DNA of 64,000 nt, taken from assembly GCF_016812035.1 (NCBI RefSeq), contig NZ_CP069178.1:496001-560000 (forward strand), given 5' to 3'. Of this stretch, positions 1 to 8,562 are shown one piece after another. Within the stretch, counting starts at the first letter, position 1; the number at the start of each line of letters is the position of its first letter. This DNA comes from Bulleidia sp. zg-1006 (GTDB lineage Bacteria; Bacillota_I; Bacilli_A; Erysipelotrichales; Erysipelotrichaceae). A model generated the notes under the pieces. The model did not search any database, was not told where the DNA came from, and worked only from the letters and a program-made list of their open reading frames with translations. Position numbers and translations under genes: made by a program.

Positions 1-2
1 TA

Positions 3-2108
3 CCGGTGGTTGTGGCTGTGAATATGATGGATTTGGTTGATAAGCAAGGCGATAAGATTGACCTAGCTTCTCTACAAGCACAATTGGGTTGCCCGGTAGT
101 ACCAATTTCAGCTTTAAAGGGAACTAATGTTCCGAAAGCGATGGAAGTTGTATTAGAAGCAGTTAAGAAGAAGGAATTACCAACCATTCATCGTTTCACG
201 GATAAAGTCGAAAATTTTTTAACCTCTTTAGAAGAACAATTGGTTTCAATTCCATCGGAACAAAAACGTTGGTATGCGATTAAGTTATTTGAAAAAGATG
301 AAAAAGTTTTAGAAACAATTGATTTCAGTGCTGAACAAAAGCAAGAAATATTGACTGAGATTGAAAAGCTGGAAGCTGAATTGGGAGATGATAGTGAATC
401 TATTATCACCGATGAACGTTATAACGATATTACTAAGTTATTATCCGGTATCTATAAGAAGAATAATTCAGAAGAAAAGAGTATTTCTGATAAGATTGAT
501 ACGGTTGTTACCAACCGCTGGTTAGGTTTACCAATCTTTGCCTTGATTATGTTTATTGTTTACTTCTGTTCGATTCAAACATTTGGTACAAAAGCAACAG
601 ACTGGGTAAACGACGGCTTATTCGGTGATGGTTGGTTCTGGTTAGGCAAAGGTCGTGCTGAATTTGATGAAGCTAGTGCTAACTTCAGTATGGATTCAGA
701 GGCGAAAGAAGCTTTTGAAAATGAGGCTATTGAAAAAGGTTTGATGAAAAAAGAGGGTGAGGAAGTTAAAGTTCTTGACCAAAAAGCGCTTGAAAAATTC
801 ACTGTTTCGACAGAAGTGCATGATGAATCTGGTAAAGTGGTTGAAACACGTGCTGTTGACTTCAAGACTTATGAAAAATATGCAGCTGAAGAAGAACCGG
901 ATGCCCATGACTTCGGTCCATATCAAGTTGGGTTACCGGTTATTTTAGGGGATTTCTTAAAGAGTATTCATACATCAGAATGGGTACAAGGCTTAGTCTT
1001 AGATGGTATCTTAGCTGGTGTTGGTTCAGTTCTTGGTTTCTTACCACAGATGTTAACATTATTCTTCTTCCTTGCTTTCTTAGAAGGTTGTGGATATATG
1101 GCGCGTATCGCTTTCGTGCTGGACCGCCTATTTAGAAGATTTGGTTTATCCGGTAAGAGTTTTATTCCGATGTTAGTTGGAACAGGATGCTCGGTTCCAG
1201 GTATTATGGCTTCGCGTACAATTGAAAGTAATCGTGATCGTCGTATGACAGTTATGACAACTTCCTTTATGCCATGCTCGGCGAAGTTGCCGGTTATTGC
1301 TTTGATTTCAGGTGCTTTCTTTAAGGAATCCGGTTTAGTTGCAACAAGTTCTTATTTCTTAGGTATTGCAGCGATTGTTGTGTCAGGTATCATGCTTAAA
1401 AAGACAAAACGCTTCGCAGGTGATCCGGCACCATTTGTAATGGAATTACCTGCTTATCATTGGCCAACACCATCTTATATTCTTCATTCAATGTGGGAAC
1501 GTGGTTTTTCTTTTGTTAAGAAGGCAGGAACAATTATCTTCCTAGCTTCCGTCTTCATTTGGCTAACATCTCATGTTGGCTATACAGCCCAAGGATTTGC
1601 GATGGTCGAAGAAGCGGATTCTCTATTGGCTATGTTTGGCAATGCTGTGAAGTTTATCTTTGCACCACTTGGCTTTGGCGATTGGCGTGCCGCTGTTGCG
1701 ACAGTGACCGGTTTGATTGCTAAAGAAAACGTTGTATCCACAATGGGTGTGCTTTATGGAGCAGGGGAAGTCAGTGAAAATGGTTGGCAGATTTACCAAT
1801 CCATGAATGCGGCTTTCTTTGGTTCAGCCTTAGCGGGTTACTGTTTCTTAGTGTTCAACTTATTATGTGCCCCATGTTTCGCGGCTATCGGAGCGATTCG
1901 TCGTGAAATGAATGACGTTGGTTGGACTTGGTTTGCGATTGCTTATCAATGTGGTTTTGCCTATGTAGTAGCCTTGATGATTTACCAATTTGGTTTAGCT
2001 ATTCAAGGGAAGATGAACATGGCAGGTTTCATTGTTGCCGTAGTAATTGCGGCAGCTATGTTGTATCAGTTGTTTAAGCCAATGAAGAAACACGTAGTTG
2101 TTGAATAA
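3..2108 (+). CDS. feoB: FeoB ferrous iron transporter, 5' truncated
   Basis: GTP-gated Fe(II) uptake permease of the inner membrane, missing its N-terminus because the gene runs in from before the window. The visible part opens inside the G domain with the G4 motif NMMD and the G5-like SALKG, continues through the helical spacer, and then has the multi-span permease. Both Gate regions are present: a cysteine-containing stretch (GTGCSVPGIMASR, followed by PCSAKLP) and a second one around GLIAKENVVSTMGVLYG. A charged extracellular-type insertion lies at about residues 215-320 of the visible protein. FeoA and FeoC are not seen. A hairpin terminator follows 75 bases downstream. Confidence 0.95.
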   Translation, partial: PVVVAVNMMDLVDKQGDKIDLASLQAQLGCPVVPISALKGTNVPKAMEVVLEAVKKKELPTIHRFTDKVENFLTSLEEQLVSIPSEQKRWYAIKLFEKDEKVLETIDFSAEQKQEILTEIEKLEAELGDDSESIITDERYNDITKLLSGIYKKNNSEEKSISDKIDTVVTNRWLGLPIFALIMFIVYFCSIQTFGTKATDWVNDGLFGDGWFWLGKGRAEFDEASANFSMDSEAKEAFENEAIEKGLMKKEGEEVKVLDQKALEKFTVSTEVHDESGKVVETRAVDFKTYEKYAAEEEPDAHDFGPYQVGLPVILGDFLKSIHTSEWVQGLVLDGILAGVGSVLGFLPQMLTLFFFLAFLEGCGYMARIAFVLDRLFRRFGLSGKSFIPMLVGTGCSVPGIMASRTIESNRDRRMTVMTTSFMPCSAKLPVIALISGAFFKESGLVATSSYFLGIAAIVVSGIMLKKTKRFAGDPAPFVMELPAYHWPTPSYILHSMWERGFSFVKKAGTIIFLASVFIWLTSHVGYTAQGFAMVEEADSLLAMFGNAVKFIFAPLGFGDWRAAVATVTGLIAKENVVSTMGVLYGAGEVSENGWQIYQSMNAAFFGSALAGYCFLVFNLLCAPCFAAIGAIRREMNDVGWTWFAIAYQCGFAYVVALMIYQFGLAIQGKMNMAGFIVAVVIAAAMLYQLFKPMKKHVVVE

Positions 2109-2181
2109 AACCTAAATTAAAAATAAATGATAGTTGAACTATCTATATGACTATTAGTTAGGTGCTTGAATGGTTCTAATT

Positions 2182-2222
2182 AAGGATTGATTTCTATTTT
2201 TGATAGGAATTAATCCTTTTAA
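2182..2222 (+). terminator. Rho-independent terminator after feoB
   Basis: A 16-bp stem with two mismatched or wobble positions (arms 2182-2197 and 2203-2218) with a short loop is followed by a T run. It lies between the feoB stop and the convergent RNase J gene. Confidence 0.8.
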
Positions 2223-2337
2223 TTTTAAGAAAATGAAATGAAACAAGAATAAGGCAGTATGGAGGGTCTTTGGGGAATTTACTGCTATTGGATTGTTAAC
2301 AATAGAAAAACTTCGATTTAGGAGTTTTCGGCAACAT

Positions 2338-2378
2338 AAAAGTAGTAGCCGGCAATCATTTGCCAGCTACTACTTTTC
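2338..2378. terminator. Bidirectional terminator overlapping the RNase J stop codon
   Basis: Arms 2341-2353 and 2362-2374 form a 13-bp stem with one mismatch, flanked by A on the left and T on the right, so it can act in both directions. The RNase J stop codon (2356-2358 on the minus strand) lies in the loop and the last six or so codons make one arm. Confidence 0.8.
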
Positions 2379-4188
2379 TATGAACAAGACGCTTTGTATT
2401 ACGCTGTTTCATCTTTTCTTGAACTTCTTTCATCGCTTCTTTTTGATTTAAGATAACCGGAATGATGATTGGTGTTCGTTTGGTTTTTTGGAATAAGAAG
2501 GGCTCTAAAGAAGACTTAATGCAAGATTTGATTTCACCAAAGGTGGTTCGATTTTGCATGGTCTTTTTAAGGGCTTCATAAACCACTAACTCCGCTTCCT
2601 TTAATAAAGTGTGCGAATCTTTGATGTAGACAAAGCCACGCGAAACAATACTTGGGCGACATAGAATCTTGTTGTAACGAGAGTCAATGGTCACAATTAC
2701 CGATACCAAGCCATTCTCAGCTAGAATTTGGCGATCCTTAATAACGGAAGTACTCAATCCGGAAATATCATTTCCATCCACATAAATTGCATCGGTATGA
2801 ACCTTTTCATTGGCAATAAAGGCTTCATGATTTCTTAAAACAACCACATCTCCATTGGTACAAATGAAACAATGGTCTTCAGGAACACCGGTTAAAACAG
2901 CGGTACGGCAATGTTCTACAAGCATCTTATATTCACCATGATTTGGCATAAACCACTTTGGTTTAATCAAATTCAACATTAACTTTTGTTCCTCAACCGG
3001 AGCATGACCGGTGGTATGAAAAGAAGTCAAAGGTGAATTGGTGACAACGTTAGCACCAACTTTGGTTAACTGGTTGATAACCTCGCCAACCGATTGACCA
3101 TTGCCGGGAATTGGTGAAGAAGAGAATAAGACAGTATCCCCGGGAAGAATCTTAATGAAACGATGAGAGCCATTCGCAATACGACTTAAAGCGGCCATTG
3201 GTTCACCTTGTGAGCCGGTACATACAATACAAATACGATTAGCCGGTAAAGTATTCAATTCATTGCCGGAAATAAAACTTGATTTAGGAATGTTAATAAC
3301 CCCTAACTCACGACCAATTTCAACCACATTTTCCATAGAACGACCAAAGACCGCAATCTTTCGATTACAAGCAACCGCCGCTTCCAGAATTTGATTGACA
3401 CGCAAGACATTTGAAGCAAACGTAGACACTAGTAGACGACCAGGGGTTTTCTTCATTTGTGAAAGGATAGCTTTAGCGACCATTCTTTCTGAAATAGAAG
3501 AACCAGGTACCGAGGAATTGGTGGAATCCGATAACAATAAATCCACACCAATTTGACCAATGTAAGCCATCTTTTGAAAATCAGACGGTTTGCCAACAGG
3601 GGAGTAATCAAATTTAAAGTCTCCGGTTTCAACAATACGACCATTTGGAGTATTAATTAAAACACCCAAAGAGTCCGGAATAGAGTGCACTGTATCAAAA
3701 AAACCAATATTGAAATATTTTGTATTGATGGAAGAATCAGAATCAATTTCAATAATTTTACAAGCTCTAGTTAAACGGTGTTCTGCTAGTTTCTTTTCAA
3801 TCAAACGCTTTGCAAAACGAGGAGCGTAGATTTCTTTTAGACGAATGGTTTTTAAGAAGAAAGGAATACCGCCAATGTGATCTTCATGACCATGAGTAAT
3901 GACCATAGCCTTAATTTTATATTGGTTTTTCACTAAATAAGAGAAATCAGGGATGACATAATCCACACCTAATAATTCGCTTTGAGGGAATAAAACGCCA
4001 CAGTCAATAATAATAATTTCATCATTATGTTCCACACAATACATGTTCATACCGATGGCACCTAAACCGCCCATCGCATAAACCATCGTATCTGTTTCAT
4101 GACGGATGGATTTTGAATAGTCTTCATTTTGAATTACTTTTTTATAAGTATTTATTCTTCTTGGATATCTCATTTTTGTTTCGGACAT
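2356..4188 (-). CDS. rnj: Ribonuclease J
   Basis: Metallo-beta-lactamase/beta-CASP ribonuclease, with endonuclease and 5'-3' exonuclease activity in RNA decay and maturation in Gram-positives. The metal-binding motif HGHEDH is at residues 99-104, and further conserved motifs include the STNSS and CTGSQGEP blocks. At 610 residues it is longer than the roughly 555 of Bacillus RNase J1, through an N-terminal extension of about 30 residues and a basic C-terminal tail. It lies 15 bases downstream of the deformylase gene on the same strand and probably shares its transcript. No strong Shine-Dalgarno is seen before the ATG. Confidence 0.95.
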   Translation of the reverse strand: MSETKMRYPRRINTYKKVIQNEDYSKSIRHETDTMVYAMGGLGAIGMNMYCVEHNDEIIIIDCGVLFPQSELLGVDYVIPDFSYLVKNQYKIKAMVITHGHEDHIGGIPFFLKTIRLKEIYAPRFAKRLIEKKLAEHRLTRACKIIEIDSDSSINTKYFNIGFFDTVHSIPDSLGVLINTPNGRIVETGDFKFDYSPVGKPSDFQKMAYIGQIGVDLLLSDSTNSSVPGSSISERMVAKAILSQMKKTPGRLLVSTFASNVLRVNQILEAAVACNRKIAVFGRSMENVVEIGRELGVINIPKSSFISGNELNTLPANRICIVCTGSQGEPMAALSRIANGSHRFIKILPGDTVLFSSSPIPGNGQSVGEVINQLTKVGANVVTNSPLTSFHTTGHAPVEEQKLMLNLIKPKWFMPNHGEYKMLVEHCRTAVLTGVPEDHCFICTNGDVVVLRNHEAFIANEKVHTDAIYVDGNDISGLSTSVIKDRQILAENGLVSVIVTIDSRYNKILCRPSIVSRGFVYIKDSHTLLKEAELVVYEALKKTMQNRTTFGEIKSCIKSSLEPFLFQKTKRTPIIIPVILNQKEAMKEVQEKMKQRNTKRLVHRKVVAGK

Positions 4189-4203
4189 AAATTAATTAAC
4201 TTT

Positions 4204-4770
4204 CTAGATGACTAATGCGCCATCAACTTTTTTCATAGGATTTTTCTTGTCAATACGATCGTAGAATAAACGACCATCAAAGTGATCCAATTCATGTTGT
4301 AAAACAATCGCTAAATAGCCTCTTGCACGAATGGAAATCATCTTATCACTAGCTAAATCATAGGCTTCTACCGTTACTCTTGCTTTACGAACCACATAAC
4401 CCGGATGATCATTAACAACGGATAGGCAACCTTCTCCAGAACTTAAATAGGCCGGTTGAGCACTCTCGCTAACAATCTTAGCGTTGACTAACATATATTC
4501 ATAATGCACAAGCTCACCATTTTTATCGACATCATCGACAACAACTGCCATCATACGTTTCGGGACACCCACTTGAATAGCACTAATGCCAACCGCCGGT
4601 CTTAAATTGTATTTTTTCGCTTTTTCTTTATCCGTTGAATCTTTGACATATTGCAACATATCACGCAATAAAGAAGCATCTTTCTCACTTAAAGGAAGTT
4701 TCACTTTTTTTGATTTCGTTCGGATGATAGGATCACTATCTTTGACGATGGTATCATTATTAATCAACAT
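4204..4770 (-). CDS. def: Peptide deformylase
   Basis: Removes the N-formyl group from new proteins; cytoplasmic metalloenzyme. All three family motifs are present: VGISAIQVG at residues 60-68, EGCLS at 113-117 (metal ligand Cys115) and QHELDH at 158-163 (ligands His159 and His163, catalytic Glu160). The length of 188 and the internal insertions fit a type 2 Gram-positive deformylase. An AAAGG stretch lies upstream of the ATG. A -10 TACAAT with a TG extension (minus strand, 4792-4797) suggests it is first in an operon with RNase J. Confidence 0.95.
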   Translation of the reverse strand: MLINNDTIVKDSDPIIRTKSKKVKLPLSEKDASLLRDMLQYVKDSTDKEKAKKYNLRPAVGISAIQVGVPKRMMAVVVDDVDKNGELVHYEYMLVNAKIVSESAQPAYLSSGEGCLSVVNDHPGYVVRKARVTVEAYDLASDKMISIRARGYLAIVLQHELDHFDGRLFYDRIDKKNPMKKVDGALVI

Positions 4771-4837
4771 AAAAACCTTTACCTCAATTCCATTGTAGCA
4801 TTTAATTTATTTTATTAAATAAACGTAATTCTTTTCG

Positions 4838-4852
4838 TGCTACTATTATAAC
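4838..4852 (+). promoter_or_regulatory. Extended -10 promoter abutting the ftsW start
   Basis: A TG-C-TACTAT extended -10 element (4838-4846) lies six bases before the ftsW ATG at 4853, so the predicted +1 falls on or next to the start codon. No Shine-Dalgarno is visible, so the message may be leaderless. Confidence 0.45.
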
Positions 4853-6049
4853 ATGAGTATGAAAAAGAAAAGAAGAATGTTGCCATATTTTTATCGTGTT
4901 CCAAAAACGGTGGATTTTATCATTCATCTTTGCGTGATTGGTTTGATGATTTTTGGCTTAATTGCGATTGTATCAGCTTCTATGGGCTTGGTAAATGGTA
5001 ATAATAAAAAGTTAATTGGTATTGCCGGCAAACAGATTGTGTTTTTAATGGTTGGTTATATTTCTATGTGTTTTATGGGCAATCACTTTCGCCTTTCTTT
5101 TTTGAAAACAAAAGCGTTCAATACACTGATTATAACAACGATAGTATTATTGTTTGTACCTTTGGCTTTTAGTGCGGCGGGTGGAGCGAAAGCTTGGATT
5201 CGTCTGGGTCCTGTGACACTTCAACCATCGGAATTCGCAAAGATTGTAACGATTTTAATCATGGCTCGCTTTTTAGGAGATAATCGAAAAAGATACCATA
5301 GTACCTTTGAAATGTTATTAAGACCATTTGGCTATGTGTTAGCGATTTGCTTGATTGTGGCATTACTAGAGAATGACCTAGGATCGGCTTTGATTATCTT
5401 TATCATTTTTTCCGTTATTCTCTTGATTCCAAAACATCCGCAGTTAAAAGCAGTGCAACGCTTCTTTAAGATATCGTTTTGGTTAGGTATTGTGGCAGGA
5501 TATGGTTTGTTGTATACGGGCTTTGGGGAAAGAATTATTTCTTCGGTTATAACGGGATATAAGAAAGCTCGTTTTACAGCTATGTTTAATCCCTTCCATG
5601 ATACCTATGGGGTTGGTTATCAGATTATCAATGGTTTGGTTTCCTTTGCGACCGGCGGTTTAAAGGGTAGAGGGATTGGTCAATCGATTCGTAAATACAC
5701 CGACTTTCCAGCTGTTAATACTGATTTTATTCTAGCTGTTGTGGTTGAGGAAGTCGGGATGATCGGCTTTGGCTTTTTAATGCTATTATATGGGGCTATT
5801 CTATTGCAACTATTCCGCTATGCAATACGTATGAAGAGTGAAGCGGGAAAGATGATTTTAGTGGGTACAGCGATGTATCTATTGGTTCATATGGTCTTTA
5901 ATATTGGTGGAGCTACGGGATTAATTCCTTTGACGGGTGTTCCTTTATTGATGATTTCCGCAGGTGGTTCAAGTACATGGTCATTTATGACCTGTATCGG
6001 TATTTCACAAGCGATTATTTCACAAGTAAATAGAGGAGAAATCCAATGA
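4853..6049 (+). CDS. ftsW: FtsW/RodA/SpoVE-family SEDS glycosyltransferase
   Basis: Polytopic peptidoglycan polymerase of the SEDS family, working with class B penicillin-binding proteins at division or elongation sites. About ten hydrophobic segments follow a basic N-terminus. Characteristic blocks are GGAKAWIRLGPVTLQPSEFAK and the late loop with TGVPLLMISAGGSS. It heads the ftsW-rsmD-coaD-oxidoreductase operon and overlaps rsmD by 4 bases. FtsW, RodA and SpoVE are hard to tell apart by sequence; FtsW is the best guess. The start has no Shine-Dalgarno; an in-frame ATG at 4859 is an alternative. Confidence 0.9.
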   Translation: MSMKKKRRMLPYFYRVPKTVDFIIHLCVIGLMIFGLIAIVSASMGLVNGNNKKLIGIAGKQIVFLMVGYISMCFMGNHFRLSFLKTKAFNTLIITTIVLLFVPLAFSAAGGAKAWIRLGPVTLQPSEFAKIVTILIMARFLGDNRKRYHSTFEMLLRPFGYVLAICLIVALLENDLGSALIIFIIFSVILLIPKHPQLKAVQRFFKISFWLGIVAGYGLLYTGFGERIISSVITGYKKARFTAMFNPFHDTYGVGYQIINGLVSFATGGLKGRGIGQSIRKYTDFPAVNTDFILAVVVEEVGMIGFGFLMLLYGAILLQLFRYAIRMKSEAGKMILVGTAMYLLVHMVFNIGGATGLIPLTGVPLLMISAGGSSTWSFMTCIGISQAIISQVNRGEIQ

Positions 6050-6594
6050 GAATTATCGCTGGAGAATTTCGTTCAAGACCAATTGAAGCACCCAAAGGAA
6101 TGAAAACCAGACCAACGTTAGACAAAGTAAGAGAAGCGGTTTTTTCTATCATAATGAACAATGTTCCGGAATCTTCTTTTTTGGATTTGTATGCCGGAAG
6201 TGGAGCGAATGGCTTAGAAGCTTTATCAAGAGGAGCTAAAAGGGTTGTATTTGTCGAAAAAGACCGTCATGCGCAAAAAATTATTCAAGCCAATATTGTC
6301 TCATTATCTTTGCAAGAAAAAACAAGCTTATTGAAAATGTCAGTGCAACGGGCCTTAGATGTTTTAAAAGGTCAAAACTTTGATTTGGTGTATATGGATC
6401 CTCCTTATGCCAAGCAAGAAAATGAACAGGTCATTCAATTATTGATAGAAAAAGACTTATTAAACTTAGATGGTGTCATCGTGGTAGAGGCAGATCGAAA
6501 CGATGCTTATGCTGAAACAATAGGCAAAATGAAATTATGGAAAAAGAAAGAATATGGAGTTAGTCAACTCTTGTTTTATCGAAAGGAGAAATGA
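6046..6594 (+). CDS. rsmD: 16S rRNA (guanine966-N2)-methyltransferase
   Basis: SAM-dependent methyltransferase modifying G966 of 16S rRNA. The SAM-binding motif DLYAGSGANGLE is at residues 47-58 and the catalytic DPPY at 118-121. Length 182 is normal. Its ATG overlaps the ftsW stop (ATGA), and it is followed by coaD with an overlap; the rsmD-coaD pair is a common Firmicutes arrangement. Confidence 0.95.
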   Translation: MRIIAGEFRSRPIEAPKGMKTRPTLDKVREAVFSIIMNNVPESSFLDLYAGSGANGLEALSRGAKRVVFVEKDRHAQKIIQANIVSLSLQEKTSLLKMSVQRALDVLKGQNFDLVYMDPPYAKQENEQVIQLLIEKDLLNLDGVIVVEADRNDAYAETIGKMKLWKKKEYGVSQLLFYRKEK

Positions 6595-7094
6595 TGAAAG
6601 CTTGTTATCCAGGAACTTTTGATCCAATTACGAATGGTCATTTAGACATTATTGAAAGAGCGAGTAAGATGTTTGAAGAACTCGTGGTACTCATTATGGA
6701 TAATCCTCGTAAGAAATGTACCTTTAGTGTTGAAAAACGAAAAGAAATGATTGAAAAGAGTTTAGCGGATATAGGTCATCCCGTAAATGTTCGGGTAGAA
6801 ATTGGCTATGGTTTAACGGTGAATTACGCAAGGCGTTTAGGTTGTGGAGCGATTATTCGTGGTATTCGTGCAGTTTCGGATTATGAATATGAGTTGCAAC
6901 AAGCCACGGCTAATTTAAGCTTGGATGATGAAGTTGAAACATTATTCTTTATTGCTCGACCAGCCTATTCTTTCTTAAGTTCTTCCGTTTGTAAAGAAAT
7001 TGCGATGAATGGCGGAAAGCTTTATGGCTTTATTCCTTCCCCGATTATTCAAGAAGTGATGGATGAACTCTATATTCCAGTTGAGGAGCTTTGA
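6594..7094 (+). CDS. coaD: Phosphopantetheine adenylyltransferase
   Basis: Joins ATP and 4'-phosphopantetheine to form dephospho-CoA, the penultimate step of CoA synthesis. The nucleotidyltransferase motif GTFDPITNGH starts at residue 6, and the family's YSFLSSSVCKEIA block is near the C-terminus. Two adjacent ATGs exist at 6591 and 6594. The second is preferred because it lies 5 bases after AGGAG and gives the family-typical start MKACYPGTFDP. Confidence 0.95.
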   Translation: MKACYPGTFDPITNGHLDIIERASKMFEELVVLIMDNPRKKCTFSVEKRKEMIEKSLADIGHPVNVRVEIGYGLTVNYARRLGCGAIIRGIRAVSDYEYELQQATANLSLDDEVETLFFIARPAYSFLSSSVCKEIAMNGGKLYGFIPSPIIQEVMDELYIPVEEL

Positions 7095-8056
7095 TGAAGT
7101 GGGGGATTTTAGGCTCAGGGAATATTGCTAAGTGTTTTCTCACAGCAAAGGTCAATGAAGTTGTAGCGATAGCTGGTCGAAACAAAGAAAAATCGTTATC
7201 TTTGCAAAAAGAGTTTTCCATTCCTGTTGTCTATGATAGTTATGGTGAACTGATAAAAAGTGATGTGGATGCGGTGTATATTGCTTTACCACATGGGTTT
7301 CATTATAAATATGCTTTAGAGGCAATGGATGAAGGGAAAGCCGTTCTTATTGAAAAACCAATGGCTTTAAATGAATGGGAAGTGCAATCCCTAATTCTAA
7401 AGGCAAAGGAAAAGAATGTCTTGCTCATGGAAGCTATGAAAACTCGTTATTTTCCGGCTTATCAAGAATTAAAGAAAGCCTTAAAACAAGGTATTATTGG
7501 TGAACTACAATCCATACAAGTCTCTTTTTGTTCACAAGTAGAGACCTCTTTCTTTAAAAAATCTTATCTAAGTGATGCCATTCAAGGTGGAGTGCTTTTG
7601 GATGTGGGTTGTTATGTCTTGAATTATTTGGTGGATTTATTGGGGACCAATATTCCCTTAAAGAAAGTGGATGCTTGCTTTAAAGAAGAGGTGGATGTGG
7701 ACGTGTTAGCTATATTTGAAAGGAGTGGTGTTTCCTTTCAAATGGAACTCAGTCTTGAAAAACCATCTACTCGTTTCGCTATTCTTAAAGGAAATGAAGG
7801 AATGCTTGAAATACCGAATTTCCATCGCCCTAATCATTTCATTTTAAAAAAAGGCAAAGAAGAAAAGGTCTTTGAATACCTTTATGAGGGTAATGATTTA
7901 AGTGCTGAGATAAGAGCTTTTGAAAAAGCTTATGCCCTAGGTCTAAGGGAAGAAGCTTGTATGCCATGGTTAGTCAGCCAACAAATTGCTCATGAATTAG
8001 ACAGGGTGAAGGATGCTTTCACAGCCGATCCAGATGCTTCCGTTTATCGTATGTAA
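7094..8056 (+). CDS. Gfo/Idh/MocA-family NAD(P)-dependent oxidoreductase
   Basis: Cytoplasmic dehydrogenase of the glucose-fructose/inositol dehydrogenase family, substrate unknown. The N-terminal Rossmann motif is GILGSGNIA. The EKPMALN block carries the conserved Lys of the active site, and a C-terminal alpha/beta substrate domain follows. About 320 residues is typical. The ATG overlaps the coaD stop (TGATG), with GAGGAG upstream. It is the last gene of the ftsW operon and a terminator begins in its stop codon. Confidence 0.9.
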   Translation: MKWGILGSGNIAKCFLTAKVNEVVAIAGRNKEKSLSLQKEFSIPVVYDSYGELIKSDVDAVYIALPHGFHYKYALEAMDEGKAVLIEKPMALNEWEVQSLILKAKEKNVLLMEAMKTRYFPAYQELKKALKQGIIGELQSIQVSFCSQVETSFFKKSYLSDAIQGGVLLDVGCYVLNYLVDLLGTNIPLKKVDACFKEEVDVDVLAIFERSGVSFQMELSLEKPSTRFAILKGNEGMLEIPNFHRPNHFILKKGKEEKVFEYLYEGNDLSAEIRAFEKAYALGLREEACMPWLVSQQIAHELDRVKDAFTADPDASVYRM

Positions 8057-8083
8057 ACAGATTTCTAAGGAGGTCTGTTTTTG
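8055..8083 (+). terminator. Terminator of the ftsW-coaD operon
   Basis: Arms AAACAGA (8055-8061) and TCTGTTT (8074-8080) with a T run. The stem begins within the TAA stop codon of the oxidoreductase gene. Confidence 0.7.
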
Positions 8084-8274
8084 TTTGTGGGGAATCGTGA
8101 GTGAATTTTAAAATAAATGAGAAAAGATTGAAAAATGCGATTAGAAGAAATCTATCTCTTGGTCTCATTTTTGTTCTTCCAAAGGTCACTCATGTCTGAT
8201 GAAAAAATATTTAGAAAGTACATATCCACTTAGCATTCTAAAGGTATCTAATAGAATATCCTGCTTCTTTTAAA
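8084..8274. other. Intergenic stretch with no recognised gene
   Basis: AT-rich DNA between the core operon and the IS30-type relic. No ORF with a plausible start, RNA or repeat was recognised here. Confidence 0.5.
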
Positions 8275-8315
8275 GCAAAAATGAAAGAAATTAATCTTAG
8301 ACCTCGTAAATGCTT
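8275..8315 (+). mobile_element. IS30-family transposase relic, left copy of 41-bp repeat
   Basis: This 41-bp segment is identical to 13138-13178. It encodes residues of the type NLRPRKC, the hallmark near the C-terminus of IS30-family transposases (usually RPRKCLNWKTP). Here only the fragment remains, and the sequence diverges right after it at a TATAAT. Confidence 0.7.
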
Positions 8316-8342
8316 TTATAATATCCAGTAATATGGTAAAAT
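8314..8342 (+). promoter_or_regulatory. Predicted promoter of the seven-codon gene
   Basis: An extended -10 (TG-G-TAAAAT, 8334-8342) has a weak -35 TTTTAT 17 bases upstream. A perfect TATAAT also lies at 8317-8322. Start of transcription near 8349 would give a leader of about 19 bases before the small gene. Confidence 0.45.
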
Positions 8343-8367
8343 ATTCACATAAAGGGAAAGGTATACA

Positions 8368-8391
8368 ATGCTGGTTACTTGGGGAAACTAA
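8368..8391 (+). CDS. Seven-residue peptide, candidate RiPP precursor
   Basis: ATG followed by six sense codons and TAA gives MLVTWGN. It has an upstream promoter, an AAAGG Shine-Dalgarno at 8357-8361 (6 bases from the ATG), an in-frame stop just upstream so it cannot be longer, and a 14-bp terminator about 100 bases downstream. It precedes an ABC transporter, a radical SAM/SPASM enzyme and a TIM-barrel protein. Trp is a common target of SPASM-type radical enzymes, so it may be the precursor of a modified peptide. This is inference; the transcript could instead act as an RNA or a leader peptide. Confidence 0.4.
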   Translation: MLVTWGN

Positions 8392-8491
8392 TTTCACAAG
8401 AGTGTGGCTCTTGGAATCTTTAGCTTTCTATTTGGTAGTATATAATTATAATTACAAATCAGATGAGTTATGAGCTTTAGAAATTAGGATG

Positions 8492-8532
8492 ATTATTGGC
8501 AAAGCTTGTTATCAGGCTTTGCCAATAATTTT
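8492..8532 (+). terminator. Strong terminator after the seven-codon gene
   Basis: A perfect 14-bp stem (8492-8505 with 8516-8529), 10-base loop and TTTT. It separates the short gene from the transporter and enzyme genes, so the short transcript would be made in excess and the downstream genes depend on read-through. Confidence 0.8.
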
Positions 8533-8562
8533 AGTGTCCAAACTTAATTGTAGAAAAAATAA

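Noticed and set aside
575-948. Open frames on both strands inside feoB
   Set aside because: They lie within the intact FeoB insertion and have no start signals; shadows of a Lys/Glu-rich coding region.
8463-8480. Five-codon frame MSYEL downstream of the seven-codon gene
   Set aside because: No ribosome site; lies between the short gene and its terminator by chance.
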